The notes below the pieces were generated by a model, which worked only from the letters and a program-made list of their open reading frames with translations, was not told where the DNA came from and made no database searches. Of a stretch of 64,000 bases of DNA, positions 54,652-64,000 are shown piece after piece. Source of the DNA: Eublepharis macularius (lineage: Eukaryota; Chordata; Lepidosauria; Squamata; Eublepharidae); assembly GCF_028583425.1 (NCBI RefSeq), contig NC_072791.1, positions 15,209,868 through 15,273,867 of the forward strand, written 5' to 3'. A program made the translations under genes and the position numbers. Position 1 is the first letter of the stretch. Every line of letters starts with the position of its first letter.

Positions 54652-55013
54652 AGGAAGAATGGTGAAAAGAGTACAAGAGTAGGGTACAAACAAAGTCAAA
54701 ACACAATAAAATATGAAATACAAATATAATATTGTCTAGTATAATGTAGTCAAAGTTATAGACATTGGCATACTAACCATAGACTGTAATTACCTGGTGA
54801 TTGTGCCTTGTGATATAGCTCCAGTGTATATGGTATTTTGCATTATATTGATTTATTTATTACTCTGACTATAACTTTGACTACATTATACAAGACAATA
54901 TCATATTTGTATTTCATATTTTATTGTGTTTTGACTTTGTTTGTACCCTACGCTTGTGTTTTCACCGTTCTTCCTTGATACTAGTTTTGAGTGGGTTCCT
55001 CCATTTGTATGTG
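54652..55013. mobile_element. Inverted-repeat insertion with perfect 16-bp target duplication
   Basis: Flanked by cctttacagaaaaaca at 54636-54651 and 55014-55029. The left arm (54652-54761, e.g. gggtacaaacaaagtcaaaa, caatataaa-type AT core, gtagtcaaagttatag) is mirrored by the right arm (54869-54977, ctataactttgactacatta ... tgactttgtttgtaccct). The spacer is about 107 bases. Confidence 0.9.
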
Positions 55014-55082
55014 CCTTTACAGAAAAACAGCTAACTGACTACAACTGAAATCAGTCGGTTTCTTGCTGATCATGGTGCTGGG

Positions 55083-55300
55083 AGGAGGGGCCGTGGCGCA
55101 GTGGTAGAGCATCTGCTTGACATACAGAAGGTCCCAGGTTCAGTCCCCAGCATCTCCAGTTAAAAGGACCAGGCAGTAGTTGATGTAAAAGACCTCTACC
55201 TGAGACCCCGGAGAGCTGCTGCCAGTCTGAGTTGGCAACACTGAACTTGATGGGCCAAAGGTCTGATTCAATATAAGACAGCTTCATGTGTTCATGCAAA
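55083..55300 (+). repeat. Sauria-type tRNA-derived SINE, family D, full length
   Basis: gaggggccgtggcgcagtgg-tagagcatctgc head with A box, cccaggttcagtccccagca B box, ttaaaaggaccaggcagtag body, agacagcttcatgtgttcat tail. Confidence 0.93.
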
Positions 55301-55699
55301 ACACCTCTCTAAATTTGCTGTAAGGCTGCCATAAAGCACACTGCCGGACAATGCACAACCTCTTTCCACCAAACAAAGCATAGTTGAAATGACTTTACAG
55401 GCCTTAGCTTACAACGATGCTGTATGGGCAAAAGGAGACGTATCTGAATTGTTAAGTTCCTGTTCTTCACAAACTTTTGTCATTTCATGAACACTTTTTT
55501 CAACTGTCCAGCTAAGAGCCATTTTGTGTATTATTCAGAGTTAAGGTCAACAGATTTGTAGGCCAGATGGAATTTTACTGAGCCCTTATAGCACCTGCTC
55601 AGCTGGTAGCTGTAATACCCCCTTCTGCCATCTTTAGTAGTGGCGCTGTAGCACAGCACAGTAGTTGCCTCCTCCAGCAAACTGCCCCATTGGTGGAAT

Positions 55700-55935
55700 A
55701 GAGAGCGTGGGATCGTGGTTTGAAGTGTCAGATTAGGATCTGGGAGACCGAGGTTTGGATCCCCACTGCGCCATGGAATCTTGCCGGATGACTTTTGGCC
55801 AGCCACATGCATCCTCATCCGATTCTACCTCACAGATTTGTTGGGAAGGTAAAATGGAGGAGAGGAGAATGACGTTAACTGCTTTGGATCTCTGTAGGGG
55901 ATGAAGGCAGAGTACAAATGCAGTAAATGAATGGA
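55700..55935 (+). repeat. tRNA-derived SINE, family B
   Basis: ggatcgtggtttgaagtgtc head (diverged), ggtttggatccccactgcgc B box, gaggagaggagaatgacgtt body. Confidence 0.8.
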
Positions 55936-55969
55936 GTAAGCTGTGAACTTGAGACTTGAATCTCTGATC

Positions 55970-57010
55970 TCTTATATTTATTTATTTATTTGACTTATAT
56001 CCCGCCTCTCCACCATATTTAGTGCCCAAGGCAGTTTAAATGTACATATAAAATACACTATGAAAATAATAGAAATGCAAACCTTAAAAACTAATAACGT
56101 CGTTTTTTAAACCCAAGCAGCTATAGAGGACCTGTGATATCTTTTGAGGGAGCCAATCCCAGCTCTCTGATGATTCTCTTTCTTTAATACATATGTTGGC
56201 AGACACATATGCTCTGTTCTCTCCTGTATTTTTAGATCCATGCTTAAAAATATTTATGTTTACACTTACAAAAATGTGTTGCGTGAACAAAGCAGAGATC
56301 CAGGCCAGCTTCTGCCAGCTTTTGCTGCCTGCTCACTTCATCGGATGCCCCTCGACACTTGCCGTTTCTGAAAGTGTGAACAGCCGTTCCGTGCGGCTCA
56401 GCCCCAGTTGCCAAGCCTGTAGCCAGAAAGACTTGTGATGGAGGTTAAAGGTGCAAGGAGGAAACCAGTTTAAATCTTTGCAAAAAAAAGTACACCCTTC
56501 CCCTAAAATACAAAAAGTCCCAAATGGGGAGTTAAATGGATTCGATTGATTGTCATAAAATTTTAAAAAGTCAAACACCCAAATCCCTGCCAGCCCCCCC
56601 CCCCTTTGCAACCGTCGACCAAAACCATGGAAGATGTGAACAGATGTGCTACTTACTGAACAATTGGGCAGAATCGTGCTGGGCACATTTTAAATTTTAT
56701 CTCTGTTAGTTGCTTAGGGAGTGATCTAGTCCTCTGCCCCATCGTACCCTGCTTTTCTGCTGTCTGTAGTTCCATTGCAGGATTTCTTCCAGCCAGCCCC
56801 TTCTCATGCACACAGATTGCCCCTTAATTATTTTTCATGTAAAAGAGGTACATCCAGGGGAGGGGTCCTACGTTGCACATGCTGAGCAAATGAACTGTGA
56901 TCTGTAAAGTGGCTGGTTGAAGTCTGGCCTTAGCCGCAAACTCACTGCTGGTCTTCATCAAGCCACTATCCGTTAGCCTCAGCCTCCCAACTGCAATATG
57001 GGAATAATAA
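55970..57010. other. Intron segment with a LINE tail then unassigned sequence
   Basis: 55970-56090 is a minus-strand retroposon tail (gacttatatcccgcctctcc). From 56100 to 57010 I find no exon and no repeat I can name. Confidence 0.45.
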
Positions 57011-57014
57011 TACT

Positions 57015-57115
57015 ACCTGGATAGCCCAGGTGAGCCTGATCTCATCAGATCTCAGAAGCTAAGCAGGGTTGACTTTGGTTAGTAATTGGATCAGTCAACT
57101 CTGACTTGAGTGCAG
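57015..57115 (+). repeat. 5S-rRNA-derived SINE, internally deleted
   Basis: gagcctgatctcatcagatc-tcagaagctaagcagggttg then gtaattggatcagtcaactc-tgacttgag: the middle section is missing. Confidence 0.85.
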
Positions 57116-57177
57116 TCTCCACCACCAGCACCTTACAAGGCTGTTGAAAAGATATATTTATTTGAAAACTTTCTTTG

Positions 57178-57350
57178 CCTTGGTTGTTGTGGGTTTTCCG
57201 GGCTGTATTGCTGTGGTCTTGGCATTGTAGTTCCTGACGTTTCGCCAGCAGCCAAGACCACGGCAATACAGCCCGGAAAACCCACATCAACCATCGTTCT
57301 CCAGCCGTGAAAGCCTTCAACAATACATCGAACACCTCTACGGGGAGGAA
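57178..57350. mobile_element. Inverted pair of a second PLE-type tail family
   Basis: ttgttgtgggttttccgggc-tgtattgctgtggtcttgg (57183-57222) is mirrored by ccaagaccacggcaatacag-cccggaaaacccacatcaa (57253-57291). Between them is ttcctgacgtttcgccagca. It matches the single copy at 61395-61560. Confidence 0.88.
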
Positions 57351-57369
57351 ACATTTCTTTGCCTTCTTT

Positions 57370-57575
57370 ATACCTTAATTTTTCTCCAATGGAGATCCAA
57401 AGTGGCTTACAACATTACGCCTCCTCTATTTTAACCACAACAACAACCCTGTGAGGTAGGTTAAGCAGAGAGAGCAAGTGACTGGCCCAAGGTCAGCTTC
57501 CACGAGAGAGCAGGGATTCGAACACAGGCTTCCCAGATACTCATCCAACCCTCTAAGCGTTACACCATGTTGGTT
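57370..57575 (-). repeat. tRNA-derived SINE, minus strand
   Basis: ctccaatggagatccaaagt, ctgtgaggtaggttaagcag and gcgttacaccatgttggttc. Confidence 0.82.
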
Positions 57576-58267
57576 CTCAAGATTGCTTTGACAATACATA
57601 GGAAGAGCTTTGAACACTGAAAGCTCTATAGAAATGCTACTCATTATTAGTACTAGACTGTCTTTGTGGGGACCAGCCCATGTCTCCATGGATACAGCCC
57701 TGCTGGTAGCTTTGCATTTCACAGAAATTAGATATGAGGATCAAACTTAAGGGGCTGGATCCTGTAATTTGTATCAATGGAAGGGACCAATGGCTGCTGA
57801 TCTCTCCAGCTTTCCACTTCTCCCCAGAGTCCTTTCCAAACCACATGAAGCGATGTCGTGTGAGTTGAGAGGCTGCAGTGGAGAGGGAGAAAGGGGTGAA
57901 GTCACCCCCTTCCTGCCTCTTGTGCGAGCAGAGCTCGGCTGATGGAAGGAGAAGTGGGAAGTTTTACCGCGCTCTCCTTCCCCACTGCAGCCTCCCAGCC
58001 CATGGAGCTATTCGTTCACACGTGGACTGCACTGTCGACAATAAAATTTCCGGTGTTGGAAATGGCTGCTGGAGGTAGGCAAGTGCCAGGAAGATCGAGG
58101 GTCCTTGCAGGCTTTTGGCATGCATCCCATCCTCTAAGGTATGCTGTGTACTCATGTCATAATGATTACTTATTTTTCCATCAGTGTAGCTGCATGAGGC
58201 AATGTGTTGGCGGGAGCCAGGGGACAACGTCAGATCCTGCCCCTTCTTGACACCCTGTGTTATCAAG

Positions 58268-58279
58268 CCTAGCACCCAC

Positions 58280-58315
<36 letters not shown>

Positions 58316-58950
58316 TTGTAGCCCGCCCTCCCCGCAAGCAGGCTCATGGCGGGTTACAATCATAGATAAATTACAACAAATAAAACCAGTAAAATACAAC
58401 TCAGTACCAACATGGATTTCAGCATTCCAGGTGGTGCACCTTTCCCCCTTCCCCTGCCCACCATACACAAGGGAAGAAAAGGGTGGAGGTGTGGGTTGGT
58501 GAACCTCTAACTCCTCAAGCATGGGGAGGCAGATGGACCATATGCTCCTCCCCCCACTGGCAGGAGACCGGCAGGGAGGCTAATTAGATGGATCCAGTGC
58601 TGGCCTCAACCATATGCCTGGCGGAACATCTCTGTCTTACAGGCCCGTCAAAAAGATACAAGATCTTGGCAGGCCTGAGTGTCTTCCGGCAGAGAGTTCC
58701 ACCAGGTTGGGGCTAGGACAAGCACAGGTTGGCTACGGATGCCCTCTGTAAAAGTCTACACACCATCAGTAGTGGCTGGCCCCTTTAAGAGTCAGCTGGT
58801 CAGTAACCGCTGGCGCTTTGACATCCAGCCGTCTGACAACCAGCTGTCTGGAAGCTGCACCCTGGGCCAAGCAGAGATTGCTCTGAAGGTGCTATTGGTA
58901 CCTTATGGGTTTGATGAGGCCCCCATAGGGCTTTTGGGTAAAGGGAGGCA
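58268..58950 (-). repeat. LINE 3' end (CR1/L2-like), minus strand, interrupted by a SINE
   Basis: Begins with a (GATT)n tract (58280-58313) and tagcccgccctccccgcaag, the inverse of the tail at 8670-9105. The inverse of RT C-terminal phrases follows (atgcctggcggaacatctct). It appears to continue at 59208-59345 beyond the SINE. Confidence 0.72.
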
Positions 58951-58951
58951 A

Positions 58952-59210
58952 AGGAGAGCCAGTTTGGTGTAGTGGTTAAGAATGGCAGGACTTGAATCTG
59001 GAGAACCAGGTTTGATTCTCCACTCCTCTGCTTGAAGCCAGCTGGGTGACCTTGGTTCAGTCACAGCTCTTTCAGAGCCCTCTCAGCCCCACCCACCTCA
59101 TAGGGTGGTTGTTGTGGGGATAATAATAACACACTATAAACCGCTCTGAGTGTAGCATTAAGTTGTCCTGAATGGCAGTATATAAATCGGAACGTTATTA
59201 TTATTAACTG
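58952..59210 (+). repeat. tRNA-derived SINE, family A, inserted in the LINE
   Basis: gagagccagtttggtgtagt head, ctctcagccccacccacctc body, ggcagtatataaatcggaac tail. Full length. Confidence 0.9.
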
Positions 59211-59355
59211 GGCGGCCCCGAAACCTGTCTAAGGCCTTTAAAGAGCTTGAAGGAAAAGGCAAGAGAGGACAGATCAGCTCTGGCTCCCATTTCAGAAGGG
59301 AGAAGAGGTGGAGCTCTCACCTCTGTCCATTTGAGGCCAAGGGAAAGGTACTTCA

Positions 59356-60035
59356 AATGAACCAGACCATAGGTCCTGGCATAACATTTGTCTGGAAGGC
59401 TTGCTGTCTTTCAGAGCATAAAATTGGTTCACCCAAACCTGTTCTGCCCGTATGTGTTATCGAACCGTTCCAGTCCATTTCACTGTGTAATAGTTTTTAT
59501 ATTGGAAGAGCCATTCATCCTCCAGCTGTTCGCAGCGATGTTCAAGAGGGGGCACCGCGCTGTGCAAATTCAGCATCACACTCTGTATCGATATCTGTAA
59601 TTGAGAAAAGCCAGGGCAGTTCTTTTCAGAGGTTGTAGAATCCCATTGTTCTTTTCATCGCATGAAAATGATGGGGGAGAGAGAGAGAGAGCTAGCTCTC
59701 TCCTCTGTTGCTACCAGACCTTTGTTCTACTTTCCCATCATCAGGCTACAACGATTGGAGAACAGACTTCATTGTCTGCTGGGAAACAAAGGCTTCATTA
59801 ATGAGATTGTCTAATTGCCAAACGCTAGAGGTCGGTGTTTCAGTTTCTGTGGTCTTGTGGGAGCTTTCGGTAAACATCCCATCATGTACAAAGAAACAGC
59901 CTTAAAGGTCTGAAAGGAACAGTTAAAAAACAAAACTTGGTCTCATTGTCATGCTCAGACAATGGATGTGAATTTGGTACGGTTCTTCACTGTTCGGGTG
60001 ACTCTGGTGATCAGTCTGTGACACCGAATTGCAGG
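59356..60035. other. Intron segment, nothing recognised
   Basis: Sequence without an exon or an obvious repeat except a short (GA)n at 59673-59690. Confidence 0.4.
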
Positions 60036-60039
60036 CTCT

Positions 60040-60130
60040 AACAGCATCATCCTAAGCTGAGTTACACCTTTCTATATGTATTAAAGCCGTTGGTCTTCGA
60101 AGGGTGCAACTCTGTTTAGAAATGCATTGT
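60040..60130. repeat. Small palindromic MITE, diverged
   Basis: catcatcctaagctgagtta and gcaactctgtttagaaatgc are the ends of the same small foldback family as 11626. Confidence 0.55.
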
Positions 60131-60334
60131 AAGAAATTGGTATTCTTTGAAAAAAATCCATTGTTTCAGAATTATTTAGTATTTATACAGCATCACCAAA
60201 ATACATAGTTTTTAAGAAGACATTTTCCTGCCCTCGGTGACCAGCTAGAGATAATAAAGGAAGAGATAAGTGTAGAAAGGAATGAATGTGAGTAAGTGCA
60301 ATCATAAATTTATACATAGATTGTTGTCCGTCTG

Positions 60335-60336
<2 letters not shown>

Positions 60337-60366
<30 letters not shown>
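60337..60366. repeat. (CT)n microsatellite
   Basis: About 14 ct units. Confidence 0.92.
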
Positions 60367-60368
<2 letters not shown>

Positions 60369-60439
60369 TTTTACCATCTTCCTCTTTTTAATGCTCTTTT
60401 ATACGTCTTTTCAGTCTCAGGGGATCCATCGTATATGGC

Positions 60440-60600
60440 ATGAGGGGGGTACCCACAACAGTCAGAAAAAAGACAGCCACACCTATAAGGTGCATTAAGA
60501 CAAAAGAGAAGCACAAGGTGCAATGAGAGAGTTTATTGATCTTTTTAGACCCCAGCATGTTTCACAAATGTCTTTGTCAGGGGATCTTAACCAGAAACTT
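60440..60600 (-). repeat. PLE-like tail, third type
   Basis: agagagtttattgatctttt, agaccccagcatgtttcaca and aatgtctttgtcaggggatc. Inverted, it reads cccctgacaaagacatttgt-gaaacatgc, an order like ctganga...gaaa but with a mutated first box. Confidence 0.45.
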
Positions 60601-61394
60601 CTCCAACTCCCACCTTGATCAAGTAGGGGTTGAAGAAAAATGAAGTTGTGACAGAAATCATGCACGCTCTTGTGTGAAGTTTTGCTCTGTTACCAAGCTT
60701 TAAGAGTGACGATGATTTCCCCTTCTTTCTGCGGCCCTTCTCCCCCCCTTACCCCTCAGGTCTTCCTGACCCTCAGAAGTAGCTTTTCTGGATGGGTGGG
60801 CGACACCAGCAAAAATACCTCCTGCAAACTTGCTCTGCTCCCAGCGGAGTAGTGCCCATCCTACATTAGTATTGTATTACCTTGTGTTTGGTCAGATGAT
60901 TGCTCTTCCTAAAACCCCTAGATTTGAATCCTAAAATGCATTGGATACTTTTATTTAAACATTTCAGGCATTGTGCAGCAGTCATTCAAAATCATAGGGC
61001 CTTGCCTTCGAGGCTACGATCTCAAAATAGCAGACAAACAGGGAGACAAAAAGGGGAGGAAGAGTTAGAAAGGGAAGGGAAGAGGCTGAATATCGCTTGG
61101 GAGGAAAAGATGCATGTCTGTGATCCTGTTTTATTATACACAGACATTACAATTAACTTTCTAGATCAAATTAACATCAGAGATGAAATGATCAAATGTT
61201 TGATACGGAAATTACCACAATGGATTACTTTAGGTCATTTTTTAATTAAGAAGTCCTTTTAGTCATCTTAGCAATTAGTACATTTTGACAGAAATGAATG
61301 GGATTTTGACTGTTCACTTCCCCTTAGATGCAAAGATATCCCTGCTAATCTGTTTAAAAAGAGCAATGTGGAAAGAAAAAGAGAGAGAGAAAGC
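60601..61394. other. Intron segment, nothing recognised
   Basis: A 120-codon + strand frame at 60900-61262 is present, but its peptide is not nesprin-like, has no fitting splice sites, and is probably chance. Confidence 0.4.
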
Positions 61395-61560
61395 TGTATT
61401 GTCAAAGGCTTTCACGGCCGGAGAACGATGGTTGTTGTGGGTTTTCCGGGCTGTATTGCCGTGGTCTTGGCATTGTAGTTCCTGACGTTTCGCCAGCAGC
61501 TGTGGCTGGCATCTTCAGAGGTGTAGCACCAAAAGACAGAGATCTCTCAGTGTCACAGAG
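61395..61560 (-). repeat. PLE-type tail, second family, with hammerhead-like core
   Basis: On the minus strand: ctgaaga (61518-61512), stem II gccagc/gctggc (61510-61505 and 61497-61492), gaaa (61491-61488), then cgtc. Three bases of a possible stem I (cct before, agg after) are seen. The outer sequence is aaggctttcacggccggaga and ttgtgggttttccgggctgt. Confidence 0.75.
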
Positions 61561-61965
61561 AGAGAAAGCTGTTATTTTGGATGGTTGTGGCTTGCCGAAA
61601 TGATTAAAAGCAAAAGAAAGATTTGTATTTTAAGGGAGTGGCTCATAAAATTATGGGATATATCCAGGACAAGCCGACATGGGTGCAAATCTGAAAAATT
61701 ATGGCCATATTTGAAACTTCTTCTGCGTAACAAATTTGAGTGCTAACCTCTTGGTCACTGGAAAGTGCATCTATTTGATTCTCCTTTTTATATTTTAAAT
61801 GAGTAAAATAAACATTAAAGCACTGCATTACTAAAGCATTATCAAAAGACCTACCCTCTTCCCCTACACAAAAAGCAACCCTGGCAGGTTTCTTCCTTTC
61901 TCCTTAGAATTTGTCCCCAAACACAATGCACTTCCCAATAAATGCAAATTCTCACATTTCCACAG

Positions 61966-62124
61966 GTCGAGATGGCGAAGAAGGAATTCAATAGCCATTC
62001 CGAAGACCTCGACAGGATAAATCAGATCAGCAAAAACCTTCAGTTCCAGCTGAACAAAATGAAGAGCTTTGAGGAGCCCCCCTTTGAGAACGAGGCTAAT
62101 GTTATTGTGGACAGATGGCTGGAT
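61966..62124 (+). CDS. SYNE2: SYNE2 coding exon (window exon 28): rod
   Basis: Acceptor catttccacag, donor gtatgt, 159 nt, phase 0, residues 1410-1462. It encodes VEMAKKEFNSHSEDLDRINQ, ISKNLQFQLNKMKSFEEPPF and ENEANVIVDRWLD. The K-x-F-E-E-P-P-F-E-x-E-A-N-x-I-V-D-R-W-L-D block is among the best conserved stretches of the rod and confirms the gene after the long intron. Confidence 0.96.
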
Positions 62125-62836
62125 GTATGTAAAAAATTAAGCAATTGAGGAGCTTTGATTTCCTATACATTATTGTAATTGAGTCAGACTGGCAAGTAAT
62201 ATTTCAGATAAATCAATTGCAGCGCGTCAAGGAATCCTTAGGAAAATACATTCCAATTTTTTTAAAAAATCAAAGCAGAGCTTTGTGACTTTGGAGCTTG
62301 AGGTTGGCTGATCTCTGTGGCTTTCTCTCTTTATGTCGGACATGAAGTCTGGCAGTGGATAATTCCACCGGGGGGTGGTACGTAGGCAGGCAATATTGGC
62401 TTGCATTGTTTGGATTGTTGTCCTCCCAGAAGCTTTTTCTGTCAGTGCAGATCTTAGGGCCAGGATGCATCAATGCGTTTCTTAAACGGATGGTAAGAGC
62501 TGTTGATTCTCAGTTGAGTCTGCTTGCCAATGATTTCTTCACTTCTGAGACTAGTTGGGACATAGCATTGGGAGGGGATAAAATGTGATGTGCCAAACCA
62601 CCTTGCTAGACCTGTCTTTAGAAGCAGGTGAGAGCTGCATTTTTCTTTGGTATGCTAATATTTAAAGCCATATTTGGTAAGAAACTGTCTCTACCCAACG
62701 GGTATATCTGATTTACCCCCTTCTTGTTTATCTCCCTGGTTTGATCTCCTCCTTCCTTTACATATGGAGTTGCTAAAGGCTTATGTTGTGCTTTCTACCC
62801 CCTCTTTGCTTCTGGAAACCACAAACCCTCTTGTAG
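62125..62836. other. Short intron between exons 28 and 29
   Basis: 712 bases with no repeat that I can name; it looks like mostly unique sequence. Confidence 0.5.
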
Positions 62837-62998
62837 ATCAACGAAAGGACTGAGAATTATTGCGATAATCTGGGAAGAGCTCTGGCCCTGTGGGACAAGC
62901 TCCTTAATTTATCTGGCTCGATTGATCTGTGGACTAACTCAGAGCTGAAGAATGTAGAAGACCGTCATCTGACTGAAGAAGAGTTGGCAGAGTTGGAG
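62837..62998 (+). CDS. SYNE2: SYNE2 coding exon (window exon 29): rod, last in window
   Basis: Acceptor ctcttgtag, donor gtaggg, 162 nt, phase 0, residues 1463-1516. It encodes INERTENYCDNLGRALALWD, KLLNLSGSIDLWTNSELK and NVEDRHLTEEELAELE. E-N-L/N-L-G-R-A-L-A-L-W-D-K-L is diagnostic. The next exon must lie beyond position 64000; nothing in 62999-64000 fits. Confidence 0.95.
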
Positions 62999-63519
62999 GT
63001 AGGGTAGACGCGGATGATCGCTGTCTGTAGGTAAATATAGCTGGCCAGTTCTAAACCAGTGAGAGATGGCTGGTTGCAAGGTAGAGTACGGATCTGAGCC
63101 CTATTCTAACTGCTACACCACACTGACTCTTGGGGAAAGTGAAATTGACTGTTGCGTTTCTGAGCGTCTGCTACTTCCTCTTTAAGCTGCAGGCTAGTCT
63201 GAAGAGGAATATGAATGCAATGCAGAGGTTTTGTCCAGTGCCTTGTTGTCTGTTTTGAATCACTTGTGGTTTCATCTAACCAAAGAAGTACTGCTAGTAG
63301 TATTTTAAACTGAGAGTTACAACGCTGTTTGTGAAACAGGAGGAATACTGCTGATTGTATTGTTCTAACGTAACTTTTCGCTGTCACTGATTCTGTTCTC
63401 CCGTAACATGTCCACAGACTATTTCTTCTGGATAGAAATTTGAATATCTTTGTCAGCAGATTACATTGATTTGCTCAAGTGCAAGCATGTAATAGAATCA
63501 GAAAAGCTAAAGGCGGCAA

Positions 63520-63522
<3 letters not shown>

Positions 63523-63582
<60 letters not shown>

Positions 63583-63810
63583 CTGCACTTATATACTGCT
63601 CTTCTAGACAGATTAGTGCCTCACCCAGAGCGCTGAACAAGTTAGTGTTGTTATTATCCCCACAATACAGCTGGGGAGCTGGGGCTGAGAGGAGGGGCTT
63701 ACCCAAGGCCACCTACTGAGCTCATGGCAGCAGCGGGATTTGAACCAGTGGAATGCTGATTCGCAGCCAAACCACTTAACTGCTGTGCTACAGGAGCTCT
63801 CAAACACAGC
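63523..63810 (-). repeat. tRNA-derived SINE with (AAT)n tail
   Basis: About 19 aat units (63523-63578), then cacttatatactgctcttct, ttattatccccacaatacag, gggatttgaaccagtggaat (inverse B box) and the head inverse cttaactgctgtgctacagg-agctctc. Confidence 0.9.
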
Positions 63811-64000
63811 AAACACGGATTCCTTTGCAATGAAGGGAAGAAACTGCATGGTTAAGGGGGGGACCAGCAAGGAGTTCTGAAGGGCATCTCGGTTCCCCCT
63901 ACTGCTTCCTCTTTTCCTTGTAGGGAAGCTCCCACAGCCTCTCCCCTTTTCCTGCTCTCCTTCCCACCTACCCATCAACCAACCTCCTTTAATCTGCCCC

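Larger units (their letters stand above)
3647..62998 (+). other. SYNE2: SYNE2 (nesprin-2) gene, 5' portion, 29 coding exons in window
   Basis: This span is the gene-level record for the exons listed below. Joined, they give one open frame of 1,516 codons: actinin-type CH1 and CH2 domains followed by helical, charge-rich spectrin-type sequence. The choice of SYNE2 over its paralogue SYNE1 rests on the linker and start of CH2 in exon 5 (SPPAKRSGKVKERWKMSAKK), on exon 6 (MEKAKGRSNKENLK) and on late rod motifs such as QASYMGKENL and FEEPPFENEANVIVDRWLD, which match nesprin-2 as I know it. Nesprin-2 binds actin through the CH pair and SUN proteins through a C-terminal KASH segment at the outer nuclear membrane. 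The start codon exon is upstream of the window and most of the rod plus KASH is downstream. Residue numbers below count from the first complete codon of exon 1. Confidence 0.95.

Noticed and set aside
60440..60600. Third hammerhead-like motif
   Set aside because: The first box reads ctgacaa, stem II is only 3 bp, and the stem III geometry does not fit, so I do not count it with the others.
3647..62998. SYNE1 (nesprin-1) as the gene identity
   Set aside because: The linker SPPAKRSGKVKERWKMSAKK, the MEKAKGRSNKENLK block and QASYMGKENL fit SYNE2, and nesprin-1 differs at these places as I recall it.

Overview
The window is nuclear DNA from a vertebrate, almost certainly a squamate reptile and probably a gecko. 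The evidence is an intron-rich gene with GT/AG junctions embedded in squamate-type repeats: several families of tRNA-derived SINEs, a 5S-rRNA-derived SINE, CR1/L2-like LINE tails, Penelope-like elements (PLEs), and many palindromic hAT and Tc1/mariner-type MITEs. The species call is an inference from repeat style; no marker names the species.

One gene accounts for all convincing coding sequence. It is the 5' part of SYNE2 (nesprin-2, a KASH-family linker of the nuclear envelope) on the + strand. I could place 29 coding exons from 3647 to 62998. Every junction is AG/GT and the reading phase is continuous through all 29, giving 4,550 nt, or 1,516 codons plus one codon split at the left edge. 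The exon with the start codon lies before position 1, and the gene continues past the right edge with the rest of its spectrin-repeat rod and the C-terminal KASH anchor. Exons 1-4 (3647-7325) encode the first calponin-homology domain, exon 5 (10154-10335) the linker and start of CH2, exons 6-7 (13967-16249) the rest of CH2, and exons 8-29 the first part of the helical spectrin-repeat rod. The CH pair binds F-actin; in the full protein the far C-terminus binds SUN proteins across the outer nuclear membrane, so this segment is the cytoskeletal end of a LINC complex.

The introns are repeat archives. Region by region: 1-3646 is upstream intron with a head-to-head pair of PLE tails, SINEs and LINE tails; 3.7-16 kb holds the CH exons, foldback MITEs, LINE relics, an (AAAC)n block and a 33-bp minisatellite; 16-28 kb holds rod exons, PLE inverted tails, an intact hAT MITE with an 8-bp target duplication, 5S-SINE and long palindromes; 28-40 kb includes a decayed PLE with a recognisable GIY-YIG endonuclease ORF split by a 5S-SINE; 40-53 kb has the compact rod exons including one 587-bp exon; 52.6-62 kb is a 9.3-kb intron full of transposon relics; 62-64 kb has the last two exons and a SINE with an (AAT)n tract.

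No bacterial, CRISPR, operon or obvious viral features are present. The most interesting non-coding signals are hammerhead-ribozyme-like folds in the PLE tails, repeated head-to-head PLE dimers, an inverted-repeat insertion flanked by a perfect 16-bp duplication, and an apparent shortening of the nesprin-2 rod near exons 16-17.
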